64,000 bases of DNA from Butyricicoccus pullicaecorum. GTDB lineage: Bacteria > Bacillota > Clostridia > Oscillospirales > Butyricicoccaceae. Numbering within the stretch: the stretch's first letter is position 1; every line of letters starts with the position of its first letter. The stretch spans positions 20,735 to 84,734 of the forward strand of contig JAGZIW010000010.1 in NCBI GenBank assembly GCA_018366035.1. The letters run 5' to 3'. Of this stretch, positions 32,071-41,091 are shown in pieces. Both the position numbers and the translations under genes were made by a program. A model generated the notes under the pieces. It was not told where the DNA came from and did not search any database. It worked only from the letters and a program-made list of their open reading frames with translations.

Positions 32071-33261
32071 ATGGTTAGAACGGTAAACATCGAAGACCTT
32101 GCAAAACGCAGGGAATTCCTTGACACACCACGCATTACAAAAGAAGAAGCGACCGCAGCCTTTGAACACTGCATCAAGCAGGTTGAGGCAAACATGGAGT
32201 ATTTGCAGGACAAATTCCCTTGGCCTGCGACAAAAAATCTCCAGTATCCCATCATTGAAAACATTGAATGGACAGACGGATTCTGGACAGGCATGCTGTG
32301 GCTCTGTTATGAGTACACCGGCGACGAAAAGTTCCGCAAGCTGGCAGACCGCAACGTAGACAGTTTCCTGCACCGCGTTGAGAATAAAATCGAGCTTGAC
32401 CATCATGATTTGGGATTTCTCTATTCCCTGTCGTGCGTCAGCGGCTTCAAACTGACCGGAAGCGAGAAAGCAAAGCGTGCTGCGCTGCTTGCAGCAGACA
32501 AGCTGCTCACCCGCTGGCAGGAAAAAGGCGAATTCCTTCAGGCATGGGGACCGTTTAACAGCAAGGAACATTACCGCTTTATCATTGACTGCATGCTGAA
32601 CATTCCTCTGCTCTACTGGGCAAGCTCGGTTTCAGGCGATCCGCATTATGCAGAGATTGCACAAAAGCACTTTGAAACCAGCTGCAAGTATGTCATTCGT
32701 GACGATGCCAGTGCCTTCCACACCTTCTATATGAATCCGGAAACCGGCGGTCCGGACCACGGCGCAACCCGTCAGGGCTATACTGACGACAGCGCATGGG
32801 CACGCGGACAGGCTTGGGGCATTTACGGTATCCCGCTCAATGTGCGCTACACCCATCAGGTCGAGTATGCCGAGCTGTACCGCGGTATGCTCAACTACTT
32901 CCTCAACCGCCTGCCAGAGGATAATGTCTGCTACTGGGACCTGATTTTCACCGACAAGGACAATCAGCCGCGCGACTCCAGCGCAGCAGCCATTGCGGTC
33001 TGCGGTATTCTGGAAATGGATCGTCATGTTCCGGCAGACTTTGCAGACAAGGAAACGTATCTGGGTGCTGCCTCCAACATGCTTCGCTCCCTTATCAAAA
33101 ATTACACCAGCGAGACCGTTGCGCTCGGGGCACCGATCCTGTACCATGGCGTATACAGCTGGCATTCCGGCAAGGGTGTTGATGAGGGCAATATTTGGGG
33201 CGACTACTTCTATATGGAAGCACTGCTTCGCTGCATAAAGGACTGGAACCCTTACTGGTAA
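32071..33261 (+). CDS. ugl: Unsaturated glucuronyl hydrolase, GH88
   Basis: 396 residues, an (alpha/alpha)6-barrel size. It removes the 4,5-unsaturated uronate from lyase-produced glycosaminoglycan disaccharides by vinyl-ether hydration. The two catalytic aspartates are visible as D113 in 'ELDHHDLGFLYSLSC' and D173 in 'FIIDCMLNIPLLYWAS'; 'GYTDDSAWARGQAWGIYGIP' is also typical. No signal peptide, so it acts in the cytoplasm on PTS-imported substrate. AGAGGTG precedes the start. First gene of a five-gene operon behind operator O3. Confidence 0.95.
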   Translation: MVRTVNIEDLAKRREFLDTPRITKEEATAAFEHCIKQVEANMEYLQDKFPWPATKNLQYPIIENIEWTDGFWTGMLWLCYEYTGDEKFRKLADRNVDSFLHRVENKIELDHHDLGFLYSLSCVSGFKLTGSEKAKRAALLAADKLLTRWQEKGEFLQAWGPFNSKEHYRFIIDCMLNIPLLYWASSVSGDPHYAEIAQKHFETSCKYVIRDDASAFHTFYMNPETGGPDHGATRQGYTDDSAWARGQAWGIYGIPLNVRYTHQVEYAELYRGMLNYFLNRLPEDNVCYWDLIFTDKDNQPRDSSAAAIAVCGILEMDRHVPADFADKETYLGAASNMLRSLIKNYTSETVALGAPILYHGVYSWHSGKGVDEGNIWGDYFYMEALLRCIKDWNPYW

Positions 33262-33297
33262 TTCAAAAATTATTTTAAGGAAAGAGAGAATACAATT

Positions 33298-33789
33298 ATG
33301 AGCACACCAAACATTATGATGACCCGTATTGACGAGCGACTGGTTCACGGACAGGGTCAACTGTGGATCAAATCTCTGGGCGCAAACACTGTTATCGTTG
33401 CAAATGATGCTGCCGCAGAGGACACCATGTCCCAGACCCTCATGAAAACTGGTATCCCAAAAGAGGTTGCTATGCGCTTCTATCCGGTTCAGAAGGTCAT
33501 TGACATCATTCACAAGGCAAATCCTGCACAGAACATCTTCATTATCGTAAAAGACTGCGCAGATGCGCTGCGTCTGGTTGCCGGCAATGTGCCGATCAAG
33601 AAGATCAATATTGGCAACATTCACAATGCAGAGGGAAAAGAAAAGGTAACACGTTCCATCTTCCTCGGTGCAGAGGACAAGGCTGCTCTGAGAGAAATGA
33701 TTGAAAAGTATGGGATCGAATTCGACACGCAGACTACTCCAAGCGGCGTAGACGGCAGTGTTGAGGTCAACATCAAGGATTACCTTTAA
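33298..33789 (+). CDS. PTS mannose/GalNAc-family EIIB
   Basis: 163 residues. The phosphorylated histidine is H17 in 'MMTRIDERLVHGQGQLWIKS', a hallmark of mannose-family IIB. It takes phosphate from an EIIA and passes it to the sugar crossing the EIIC/EIID channel. Located between ugl and EIIC, so the substrate is probably an unsaturated glycosaminoglycan disaccharide. No EIIA gene is found in this locus. Confidence 0.94.
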   Translation: MSTPNIMMTRIDERLVHGQGQLWIKSLGANTVIVANDAAAEDTMSQTLMKTGIPKEVAMRFYPVQKVIDIIHKANPAQNIFIIVKDCADALRLVAGNVPIKKINIGNIHNAEGKEKVTRSIFLGAEDKAALREMIEKYGIEFDTQTTPSGVDGSVEVNIKDYL

Positions 33790-33840
33790 GTCTCATCACA
33801 AAAACGAAACTGTCATTGATATAGAAAGGAAAATGGAAGT

Positions 33841-34635
33841 ATGATGGAAATTACTCTTGTCCAATCCATTCTCATTGGTCTTTGGACTGCATTCTGTTAT
33901 GCTGGTATGTTGTGGGGCATCTATACAAACAGATGTATTGTATTGAGTTTTGGTGTTGGTGTTATCTTGGGGGATATCCCAACCGCTCTGCAGTGCGGCG
34001 CAATCGGCGAACTTGCATTTATGGGCTTTGGTGTTGGTGCTGGTGGTACCGTTCCGCCAAACCCAATCGGCCCCGGCATCATCGGTACACTGATGGCAAT
34101 CACCATGTCAAATGTGACACCGGAAAGTGCGCTCCCGATTTCTATCCCGTTTGCAGTTGCGATCCAGTTCTTGCAGACCGCAATTTATACCTTCCGTGCA
34201 GGCGCTCCGGAAACCGCTGCACATGCACTCGAAAAGCATCAGTTCGGCAAATTCCGCCGCACCGCAAATATGACTGTCGTTCTGTTTGCAGTCTGCGGCT
34301 TTGCACTCGGCTTCCTCGGCGCATTCAGCATGGAAACCCTGAGCAAGCTGGTAGAGCTCATTCCACAGTGGCTGCTCAACGGTCTGTCTGTTGCCGGCGG
34401 TATGCTGCCTGCTATCGGCTTTGCAATGATTATGAGCGTTATGTTGAAAAAGGAATTCATTCCGTTTGCTCTGCTTGGATACATTTGCGCTGCATACTTC
34501 AAGCTGCCGATTATCGGTATCGCACTGGTTGGTGCTGTATTTGCAATCAAGCACTATAACGAATCTTCAAATGTTGCAGCAGCAGCTGCATCTGCTGGCG
34601 GCGCACAGGAGGTAGAACACGATGACTGGATCTAA
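33841..34635 (+). CDS. PTS mannose/GalNAc-family EIIC
   Basis: 264 residues with multiple membrane spans. Marks: 'VGVILGDIPTALQCGAIGEL', 'GGTVPPNPIGPGIIGTLMAI' and 'LSVAGGMLPAIGFAMIMSVM', typical of AgaW/ManY-type channels. It forms the membrane carrier with the EIID that overlaps its 3' end by 14 bases. Confidence 0.94.
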   Translation: MMEITLVQSILIGLWTAFCYAGMLWGIYTNRCIVLSFGVGVILGDIPTALQCGAIGELAFMGFGVGAGGTVPPNPIGPGIIGTLMAITMSNVTPESALPISIPFAVAIQFLQTAIYTFRAGAPETAAHALEKHQFGKFRRTANMTVVLFAVCGFALGFLGAFSMETLSKLVELIPQWLLNGLSVAGGMLPAIGFAMIMSVMLKKEFIPFALLGYICAAYFKLPIIGIALVGAVFAIKHYNESSNVAAAAASAGGAQEVEHDDWI

Positions 34636-35440
34636 TAAGCTGACCAAAAAAGACTATTTGAAAACCACCCTGCGTGCATATTTCCTGCAGAATGGTTTTA
34701 ATTACAGTAACTATCAGGGCTTGGGCTACTCGCTGGCAATGTTCCCTGCATTTAAGAAGCTCTACGGCGACGACCCTGATCGCTTGGCGCAGGAGCTGAA
34801 AGACAACGGCGAGTTCTACAACACAAACCCAAACCTTCTGCCGTTCATCACCTCCATACACCTTGCAATGGCTGACAACGGTATGTCATACAGCGAGATC
34901 CGCGGCATCAAAATGGCGCTCATGGGTCCTTTGGCTGGTATTGGTGATTCCCTTTCCCAGTTCTGCCTTGCACCGCTGTTCTCCACCATCTTTGCTTCCA
35001 TGGCAATGGACGGCATCTCCATTGCACCGCTGCTGTTCCTGCTTGCAATGAACAGTGTACTGCTCATCTTGAAGCTTGTAATGGGCAATTACGGCATGAA
35101 ACTCGGCACCAGCATGATTGATAAGCTCAGTGAAAAGATGGGTGCGATTTCCGATGCTGCGGGTATGATCGGTGTTACAGTCATCGCCGGTCTGGCTGCT
35201 ACCTTTGTTAAAATCAATGTTGCAATCAGCTTGGCCGCCGGTGAAATGCAGGAAGGTGTCAAACAATCCACAGTGGATATCCAAGCCATGCTGGATAAGG
35301 TGGCGCCGGCACTTCTGCCAATCCTCTATACGATGCTGATGTACTACTTAATCAAGAAAAAGAATGTAACGACCTACTGGTTGGTTCTTCTGACAGTTGT
35401 ACTGGGTGTTGTACTCAGCTTCTTCGGTATTCTGTGTTAA
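34622..35440 (+). CDS. PTS mannose/GalNAc-family EIID
   Basis: 272 residues. Marks: 'NYSNYQGLGYSLAMFPAFKK' near the start, 'GIKMALMGPLAGIGDSLSQF' and C-terminal membrane segments ('YYLIKKKNVTTYWLVLLTVV'). The gene begins within EIIC, so both are coupled. EIID is unique to this PTS family. Confidence 0.94.
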   Translation: MTGSNKLTKKDYLKTTLRAYFLQNGFNYSNYQGLGYSLAMFPAFKKLYGDDPDRLAQELKDNGEFYNTNPNLLPFITSIHLAMADNGMSYSEIRGIKMALMGPLAGIGDSLSQFCLAPLFSTIFASMAMDGISIAPLLFLLAMNSVLLILKLVMGNYGMKLGTSMIDKLSEKMGAISDAAGMIGVTVIAGLAATFVKINVAISLAAGEMQEGVKQSTVDIQAMLDKVAPALLPILYTMLMYYLIKKKNVTTYWLVLLTVVLGVVLSFFGILC

Positions 35441-35447
35441 CAAAGAG

Positions 35448-35480
35448 AACGGGAGTTGCGAACTATCGCAGCTCCCGTTT
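35448..35480 (+). terminator. Partial terminator between EIID and the heparinase gene
   Basis: AACGGGAG..GCGA pairs with TCGC..CTCCCGTT, but only TTT follows and the next gene starts 28 bases later. It may lower expression of the last gene rather than end the operon. Confidence 0.6.
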
Positions 35481-35507
35481 GTTCTCTCGATAAAGAGGTA
35501 TCCTACT

Positions 35508-37457
35508 ATGAATTTTATGAAATCATCTCTCGACTTCCTCATTGCCCAAAAAGATATAGGTACAATCCCGTCCTTCATCAGTGAGACAGAAAAATCACTC
35601 ATTTTCCAGCGTGCAGACGAGCTTATCGAGCAAACCTTCATTTTTGACAAGCCTTGGGATATGGAGCGCTGTCTTACCCCCTACCACCTTGCGCAGTTGG
35701 ACTGGAACACCCAGCGCAACAACGATGAGGAATGGTGCTTTATGTTAAACCGCATGGACTACTTAGACTATTTAATCCTTGCAGCACTTTTGTCTCATGA
35801 GATAAAATATGCGGAAAAGGCAAAACTTTATATTTTGGACTGGATCACTGCACACCCCACACTCAAACCGGAACCGTCCACCCGCACGCTGGACACTGGA
35901 ATCCGTGTGATGAACTGGTTTGAAGCGCTTCCCTATCTCGAATTTCTTGGGTGCCTTTCCGATTGTGAACGTGAAAAAATCGGGCACAGCATACAGGCAC
36001 AGCTTGCATACCTCAAAAACGCCTATCTGTCAAAGTATAAGACCAGCAACTGGGGCAGTATCCAGACCTGTGCAATCGTATCCATTCTGCCCTTCCTCCT
36101 AGAAGATTACAAGAAAGATTCTCTGTATATCTGGGCAAAAAACGAGATGGAACTGCAATTCTCCATTCAGGTATATCCAGATGGTATGCACTGGGAGCAG
36201 TCCACAATGTACCATATCGAAGTGCTCAATTATGGTATGAAGGCGCTCTATTATATGGGACTGCGCAGGGAAAGCAGCACCATACAGCAGCCTGTCTATC
36301 GGCTTGCTGCGTCACTCCTCTATCAGCTCACCCCCTCCGGCGGCATCGAAACCTTCGGCGACAGCGATCGAGTCTGCGCACGTGATGTGTTTACACGAGC
36401 AGCTGTACTCTTTTCGGATCCGCATTTCCGCTTTGCCGGTACAAAAACCTGTGACCTCGAAAGTACCTATGTTCTTGGCGGTTCTGGTGCCGCACGCTAT
36501 AACGCGATGCCTGCCGAACAGCCCGCACAGCTCTGCTATGACGGCACAGACAGCGGCATGTATGTAATCCGCAGCAGTTGGGATCCAGATGCCAGTTTCA
36601 CTATGTTTACAAATGGTTCTCTGGGCAGCGGACACGGACACAGCGACAATCTCCACATCTCACTCACGCACAAAGGGCAGGAGATCCTCATTGACTCTGG
36701 ACGTTATACCTACCGTGAGGACCATGCGCTGCGCACACAGCTCAAGGGCATGCAGGCACACAATAGCATCATTTTAGATGAACATGAATACTGCCTGCCC
36801 TCTGACAGCTGGGGCTATGCAGACTTTGGACTTCCTCTTAAAAACTATGTACGGCATGCAGACAATATCCATTACCTTGAAGGCTATATGATTGGGCATG
36901 AACCGCTGCAAATTTGGATACGCAAGGTCATTTTCATTGCCCCCTCCATTTGGCTCATTGTGGACGATGTCAAGGCAGATGGTACCCATAAAGCACATAC
37001 CCGTTTTCACTTTGACCCCAGCCTGACACTGGAAGCACAGGGTACACAGCTTTCCATTGCGGGCACGTCACTCGTCATGACACCGCCGCACTGTGAAATG
37101 CTGCTCACCAAAGAGGCTTGTTCTCTTCGTTATAATGAGCAGCTCCCCCATACGGTTTTGCACTGTAAACAGTCCTTTGCCGATCATCTGAGCCAAATCA
37201 CTGCATTTTATGACCATACCATACAAATGGAGGCTGTTCCGGTCTATCAAAATCTCACAGAAGTGATGTCCCCTGAAATTGCGCAGGCGCGAAAATTCAT
37301 TCTCTCAGAACAAGAAAGCTACACCATAGCGATATGCAGCCAAGAAATTTACAAAGGGAAGAAAGTCCTGTCCTGCGAAGGCATGCCTTATCATGCAAAA
37401 TGTGTTGTCATTCATCAAATGGGCGACGAAAAACAGCTTATTATCTTGAAAGCCTAA
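35508..37457 (+). CDS. Heparinase II/III-family protein, cytoplasmic
   Basis: 649 residues. An N-terminal alpha-helical toroid (residues ~1-300; 'RVMNWFEALPYLEFLGCLSD', 'YKTSNWGSIQTCAIVSILPF' with its 'NW' pair) is followed by the beta-sheet heparinase II/III domain marked by 'LGSGHGHSDNLHISLTHKGQ' and 'EILIDSGRYTYREDHALR'. Lyases of this fold cut uronate-containing polysaccharides by beta-elimination. No signal peptide, so it would act on imported oligosaccharides. The ATG at 35508 follows AAAGAGG. Whether its substrate is heparin-, chondroitin- or hyaluronan-derived cannot be told. Confidence 0.87.
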   Translation: MNFMKSSLDFLIAQKDIGTIPSFISETEKSLIFQRADELIEQTFIFDKPWDMERCLTPYHLAQLDWNTQRNNDEEWCFMLNRMDYLDYLILAALLSHEIKYAEKAKLYILDWITAHPTLKPEPSTRTLDTGIRVMNWFEALPYLEFLGCLSDCEREKIGHSIQAQLAYLKNAYLSKYKTSNWGSIQTCAIVSILPFLLEDYKKDSLYIWAKNEMELQFSIQVYPDGMHWEQSTMYHIEVLNYGMKALYYMGLRRESSTIQQPVYRLAASLLYQLTPSGGIETFGDSDRVCARDVFTRAAVLFSDPHFRFAGTKTCDLESTYVLGGSGAARYNAMPAEQPAQLCYDGTDSGMYVIRSSWDPDASFTMFTNGSLGSGHGHSDNLHISLTHKGQEILIDSGRYTYREDHALRTQLKGMQAHNSIILDEHEYCLPSDSWGYADFGLPLKNYVRHADNIHYLEGYMIGHEPLQIWIRKVIFIAPSIWLIVDDVKADGTHKAHTRFHFDPSLTLEAQGTQLSIAGTSLVMTPPHCEMLLTKEACSLRYNEQLPHTVLHCKQSFADHLSQITAFYDHTIQMEAVPVYQNLTEVMSPEIAQARKFILSEQESYTIAICSQEIYKGKKVLSCEGMPYHAKCVVIHQMGDEKQLIILKA

Positions 37458-37458
37458 A

Positions 37459-37495
37459 AAAATCCCGTAGGCAATCAATTGCCTGCGGGATTTGC
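37459..37495. terminator. Bidirectional terminator between convergent genes
   Basis: AAATCCCGTAGGCAA pairs with TTGCCTGCGGGATTT (one G-T wobble) around TCAA, with A- and T-rich flanks. Confidence 0.88.
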
Positions 37496-37501
37496 TATAA
37501 T

Positions 37502-38380
37502 TCAATCAATGATATTGGTCAAGGTTCCGATTTTTTCGATTTCACAGGTTACAACGTCTCCATGCTTTAGGAAACAAGGCGGCTGCATGCCCATGCCTAC
37601 ACCCGCAGGTGTACCTGTTGCGATAATGGTACCTGCCTTGAGCGTCATGCCCTGTGAGAGCTCCGCAACGATTTCATCAATGTTCGTAATCAAGGCGCTT
37701 GTTACACTGTCCTGACGCAGCTCTCCATTGACAGAGCAGCGGATCCCCAGTGCCGGCGGATAACTGATCTCATCTGCTGTCACAATGCAAGGTCCCATCG
37801 GAGTATATCCGTCCAGAGATTTTCCAAAATACCACTGCTTATGTCCGGTTTGCAGATTGCGGGCAGAAATATCATTGATAATGGTGTATCCAAAAATATA
37901 TTCCTGTACACGTTCTGCCGGTACATTGTAAGCATCTTTTCCCAAAATCACACCAAGCTCTACCTCATAATCGAGACTGTCTACTAATCCCTCATACAGC
38001 GGAATCTTCCCGCCATCTGCATTGGCTTCCGAAACGCGCTTGGAAAAATAAATTGCCTTTGGGCGATCGCCGAACGCTTCCTTGTCAAATCGTCCTGCTT
38101 CTTTGTGATGTGCGTCATAATTGATACCCAAACAGAGCACGTCCTGCATCGGGTGCGGAATCGGAGCGCGGCACACAATATCGGCATAGGCAATTGGTGA
38201 AACACCCTCCGGCTTGCACTTGAGCTTGTCCAGCTGCTCGGGTGTGATGGTGCAGATGAGCGTATTCATATCTGCAAAGGACAAGCCAAACGCACAAAGC
38301 GGATAAAACTCTCCTCCATCAAAGCCAACGCCAATCTGATCCTTCCCATCTAGGCTCTCACGATATGTATAGAGTTTCAT
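37502..38380 (-). CDS. Fumarylacetoacetate hydrolase (FAH)-family protein
   Basis: 292 residues. FAH-fold metal ligands are visible as E139 and E141 in 'LVDSLDYEVELGVILGK' and D170 in 'GYTIINDISARNLQTG'; the N-terminal 'VLCLGINYDAHHKEAGR' (His91/His92) is also typical. Members cleave C-C bonds of 2,4-diketo acids or decarboxylate oxaloacetate, and include 2,4-diketo-3-deoxy-L-fuconate hydrolase. A copy of the LacI operator at its promoter puts it in the uronate regulon, so a KDG-like substrate is likely; the reaction is inferred. Confidence 0.85.
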   Translation of the reverse strand: MKLYTYRESLDGKDQIGVGFDGGEFYPLCAFGLSFADMNTLICTITPEQLDKLKCKPEGVSPIAYADIVCRAPIPHPMQDVLCLGINYDAHHKEAGRFDKEAFGDRPKAIYFSKRVSEANADGGKIPLYEGLVDSLDYEVELGVILGKDAYNVPAERVQEYIFGYTIINDISARNLQTGHKQWYFGKSLDGYTPMGPCIVTADEISYPPALGIRCSVNGELRQDSVTSALITNIDEIVAELSQGMTLKAGTIIATGTPAGVGMGMQPPCFLKHGDVVTCEIEKIGTLTNIID

Positions 38381-38403
38381 TGGAACAACCTCCCTAATAT
38401 TAA

Positions 38404-38417
38404 GTAAAACGGTTTAT
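38404..38417. promoter_or_regulatory. LacI-type operator O4
   Basis: GTAAAACGGTTTAT near the transcription start of the FAH gene. It matches O1-O3. Confidence 0.78.
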
Positions 38418-38423
38418 ATATTC

Positions 38424-38451
38424 ATGATACCAAGTTTTTCCCACTTGTCAA
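38424..38451 (-). promoter_or_regulatory. Promoter of the FAH gene
   Basis: -35 TTGACA (38451-38446), 16-base spacer, -10 TATCAT (38429-38424), immediately upstream of O4. Confidence 0.7.
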
Positions 38452-38526
38452 CCCATATTATATTGGATTGCATTTCGTGAATGAATATGATAGACTAAAT
38501 TTATCCATGTGAAAAGGAGTATTTCC

Positions 38527-39531
38527 ATGTCATCTAAACAAAAAATGACCATACAAGAAATCGCCGATGAAGCGCAGGTTTCAAAGACAACCGTTTCTTT
38601 TTTTCTAAATGGAAAACGGGAAAAAATGTCTGCCAGCACATGGAACCGCATTGCAAAGGTTGTCAAAAAGCATGACTATCGCCCCAGTGCGACAGCGCGG
38701 CTTATGACCGCCAAGCACTCCTGCCTGCTTGGCGTCTTGATTGGTGATATCACGCACCCCTTTTCCAATCATCTTGTGAAAGGCATTGCACAAGTATGCC
38801 GCGAAGGTAAATATCAGGTGCTCATCGGAACCAGTGAATACGAACCAGATGCCGAGCTCAATCATATCGACCGTATGATCGACATGGGGGTAGACGGGCT
38901 GATTCTGCAGCCCTGTGGAAATCCCCATATTTCCATTGAAAAACTCAATCGTGCAGGGATTCCGGTCGTGTGTATCGACAGCAATCCAGAAGGGCTTCCC
39001 CTTTGGGTCGTCACAAACAACTATGAAGCGACCTTTGACGCCATCACCACCTGTATCGAGCACGGCTACGAGCAAGTCATTCTGTTCTCGGCAGAGCCCA
39101 ATGTTCTGACTTCTCGTCATGACCGCTATCAGGGCTGTCTCGATGCCCTAAAGGCAAAGAATATTCCCTGCCATATTCAAATCGTTGATGCACACACGCC
39201 TGCAAACGAAATTTTACAAACCGTGGAACAGCACTATCCTCAAGGGCGCACATTGGTTTTCGTGCCAAACTGCTGGCTCTTGCCCAATGTCTTTACCGCG
39301 CTCAAACCGCTGCATGCACAGATTCCCAATCAGCTGGGTATTTTAGGCTTTGACAATGAAGATTGGGCTTCCCTTTCCATGCCCACCGTTTCCACCATTG
39401 TACAGCCAGCCTTTCAGGAGGGTGCCACCGCGGCAGCACTGCTTATCGATCACATTCGCGAACGCATTGAAAACCCGCCGACGGTCACGCTCTCCTGCGA
39501 AGTCATGTGGCGCGATTCCACCGCACTTTGA
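38527..39531 (+). CDS. LacI-family transcriptional repressor of the uronate locus
   Basis: 334 residues. The N-terminal HTH is 'MTIQEIADEAQVSKTTVSFF' with a 'YRPSATARLMTAKHSCLLGV' hinge; the rest is a periplasmic-binding-like sensor domain ('QLGILGFDNEDWASLSMPTV'). ATG 38527 follows AAAGGAG; an earlier GTG lies on that ribosome-binding site. Four operators of LacI type occur only in front of the uronate genes in this window, so it likely represses them and responds to a uronate intermediate. It may not regulate itself: no operator precedes it on its own side apart from O4 in the shared region. Confidence 0.92.
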   Translation: MSSKQKMTIQEIADEAQVSKTTVSFFLNGKREKMSASTWNRIAKVVKKHDYRPSATARLMTAKHSCLLGVLIGDITHPFSNHLVKGIAQVCREGKYQVLIGTSEYEPDAELNHIDRMIDMGVDGLILQPCGNPHISIEKLNRAGIPVVCIDSNPEGLPLWVVTNNYEATFDAITTCIEHGYEQVILFSAEPNVLTSRHDRYQGCLDALKAKNIPCHIQIVDAHTPANEILQTVEQHYPQGRTLVFVPNCWLLPNVFTALKPLHAQIPNQLGILGFDNEDWASLSMPTVSTIVQPAFQEGATAAALLIDHIRERIENPPTVTLSCEVMWRDSTAL

Positions 39532-39667
39532 TATACTGTCGAATGCACAGAATCCAATCCTTAGCATACTTTCGATAGATATCTTCTATCCGTGTTTTGA
39601 CTTGCCGAAACACTTTCTTATTGTTCATGATTTGGTACTCATAGTACTGCTGTGCTGACTGTTAGAG

Positions 39668-39706
39668 TCAAAGGACTCCCTATTGCAAACAGGGAGTCCT
39701 TTGATT
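39668..39706. terminator. Terminator between lacI-type gene and ilvE
   Basis: AAAGGACTCCCT pairs with AGGGAGTCCTTT around a loop, followed by GATTTTATTCTTTT. It serves both convergent genes. Confidence 0.88.
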
Positions 39707-40783
39707 TTATTCTTTTGTCTCTACGGGTGTTGTCCAGCCCATGTCATCAGTCAGAGTGCCCCACTGAATACCGGTAATCGTATCATACAGTCTTTGTGTG
39801 ACATCACCGATCTTGCCGTCATTGATTTTCGCAACTGTACCCTCATAACGCAGCTCTCCCACTGGGGAAATGACCGCAGCGGTACCAGTGCCAAATACCT
39901 CCTCCAGCTTGCCGTCCGCCGATGCCTTCATGACATCTGCAATCGCAAGCGCCTGCTCACAAACCGGAATTCCCCACTTTTTGAGCAATTCAATACAGGA
40001 CATACGGGTCACACCGGACAGGACTGTGCCCACACAGGGCGCTGTGTACACAGTCCCATCGATCTTGAAGAAGCAGTTCATGGAGCCAACCTCCTCCACA
40101 TAGCGATGAGATACCCCATCGAGCCACAGCGTCTGCTCATATCCCAGCTCATGTGCCTTGACCTGCGAAATAAGAGAAGCTGCATAGTTGCCGCCGCACT
40201 TGGTAAATCCGGTACCGCCCGGGCAGGCACGTGTATATTCGTCTTCCACGAAAATCTTGACCGGATTGATGCCTGTGGAATAATATGCACCCACAGGCGA
40301 GCAGATAATGATAAACTGATGGGTTTGAGACGGGCGCACGCCCAAATGCGGCTCGGTTGCAATCACAAACGGGCGAATATATAGACTTGTGCCAACCTGA
40401 TGCGGCACCCAGTCCGCATCGGTGTGCACCAGTGCTTTGACCGCCTGAAGAAAATCCTCTGTTGGCAAGCTGGGTAAGCACATGCGGCGATTGGTATTCT
40501 GCATACGCTCCGCATTTTTCTCGGGACGGAACAGCTGAATGGAACCATCGGGCACACGATATGCCTTCATTCCCTCAAACGATTCCATCGCATAGTGCAG
40601 TACCATCGCGGCCGGATCGAGTGCAATGGGCTGATATGGCACAATACGTGCATTATGCCAGCCTTTTTCCTCGGAATGATCCATAATAAACATATGGTCT
40701 GTGTAATACTTACCAAAGCCGAGGGCAGATTCATCTGGTTTTTCTTTTCGATGTGTTGTCAGTTCGTACTGGATATGCAGCAT
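39707..40783 (-). CDS. ilvE: Branched-chain amino acid aminotransferase
   Basis: 358 residues, class IV PLP enzyme. The PLP lysine lies in 'CPGGTGFTKCGGNYAASLIS'. Other marks: 'LHYAMESFEGMKAYRVPDGS', 'QTLWLDGVSHRYVEEVGSMN' and 'EVFGTGTAAVISPVGELRY'. It transfers the amino group between glutamate and branched 2-keto acids. The start at 40783 was used because the family N-terminus begins there; an upstream extension is low-complexity. Confidence 0.95.
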   Translation of the reverse strand: MLHIQYELTTHRKEKPDESALGFGKYYTDHMFIMDHSEEKGWHNARIVPYQPIALDPAAMVLHYAMESFEGMKAYRVPDGSIQLFRPEKNAERMQNTNRRMCLPSLPTEDFLQAVKALVHTDADWVPHQVGTSLYIRPFVIATEPHLGVRPSQTHQFIIICSPVGAYYSTGINPVKIFVEDEYTRACPGGTGFTKCGGNYAASLISQVKAHELGYEQTLWLDGVSHRYVEEVGSMNCFFKIDGTVYTAPCVGTVLSGVTRMSCIELLKKWGIPVCEQALAIADVMKASADGKLEEVFGTGTAAVISPVGELRYEGTVAKINDGKIGDVTQRLYDTITGIQWGTLTDDMGWTTPVETKE

Positions 40784-41091
40784 AATATTTTCACTCTTTT
40801 CTGTTAAACTGTGTGAAAGGATTATTTTTATTTTATCTCTTTCTTTTTCACTTTTCAAGTATTTTTCCTGTTTATTCCATTTCTTTGTGAGAAAAATCAG
40901 AAAACCCCTGCTGTGCAGCAAATTGGCTGTTTACTTTTTTGAGGGCAGCTTTTTTCCATCTGTCCAAAAACTTTTGGATACCTGCTGCTGCCTGCAAAAA
41001 TTTCTGTATTTCCTCTGCCTTGCACACACTTTCTATGCTATAATAAGACTGTTATCTTTTACTTTTCGTCAGAAAAAGGAGCTCTCCGCAC
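40784..41091. other. Intergenic region ilvE / 41092
   Basis: About 308 bases without a convincing gene. It holds an extended -10-like TGCTATAAT near 41036-41044 ahead of the plus-strand gene and T-rich stretches; no clear riboswitch or T-box was seen for ilvE. Confidence 0.5.
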
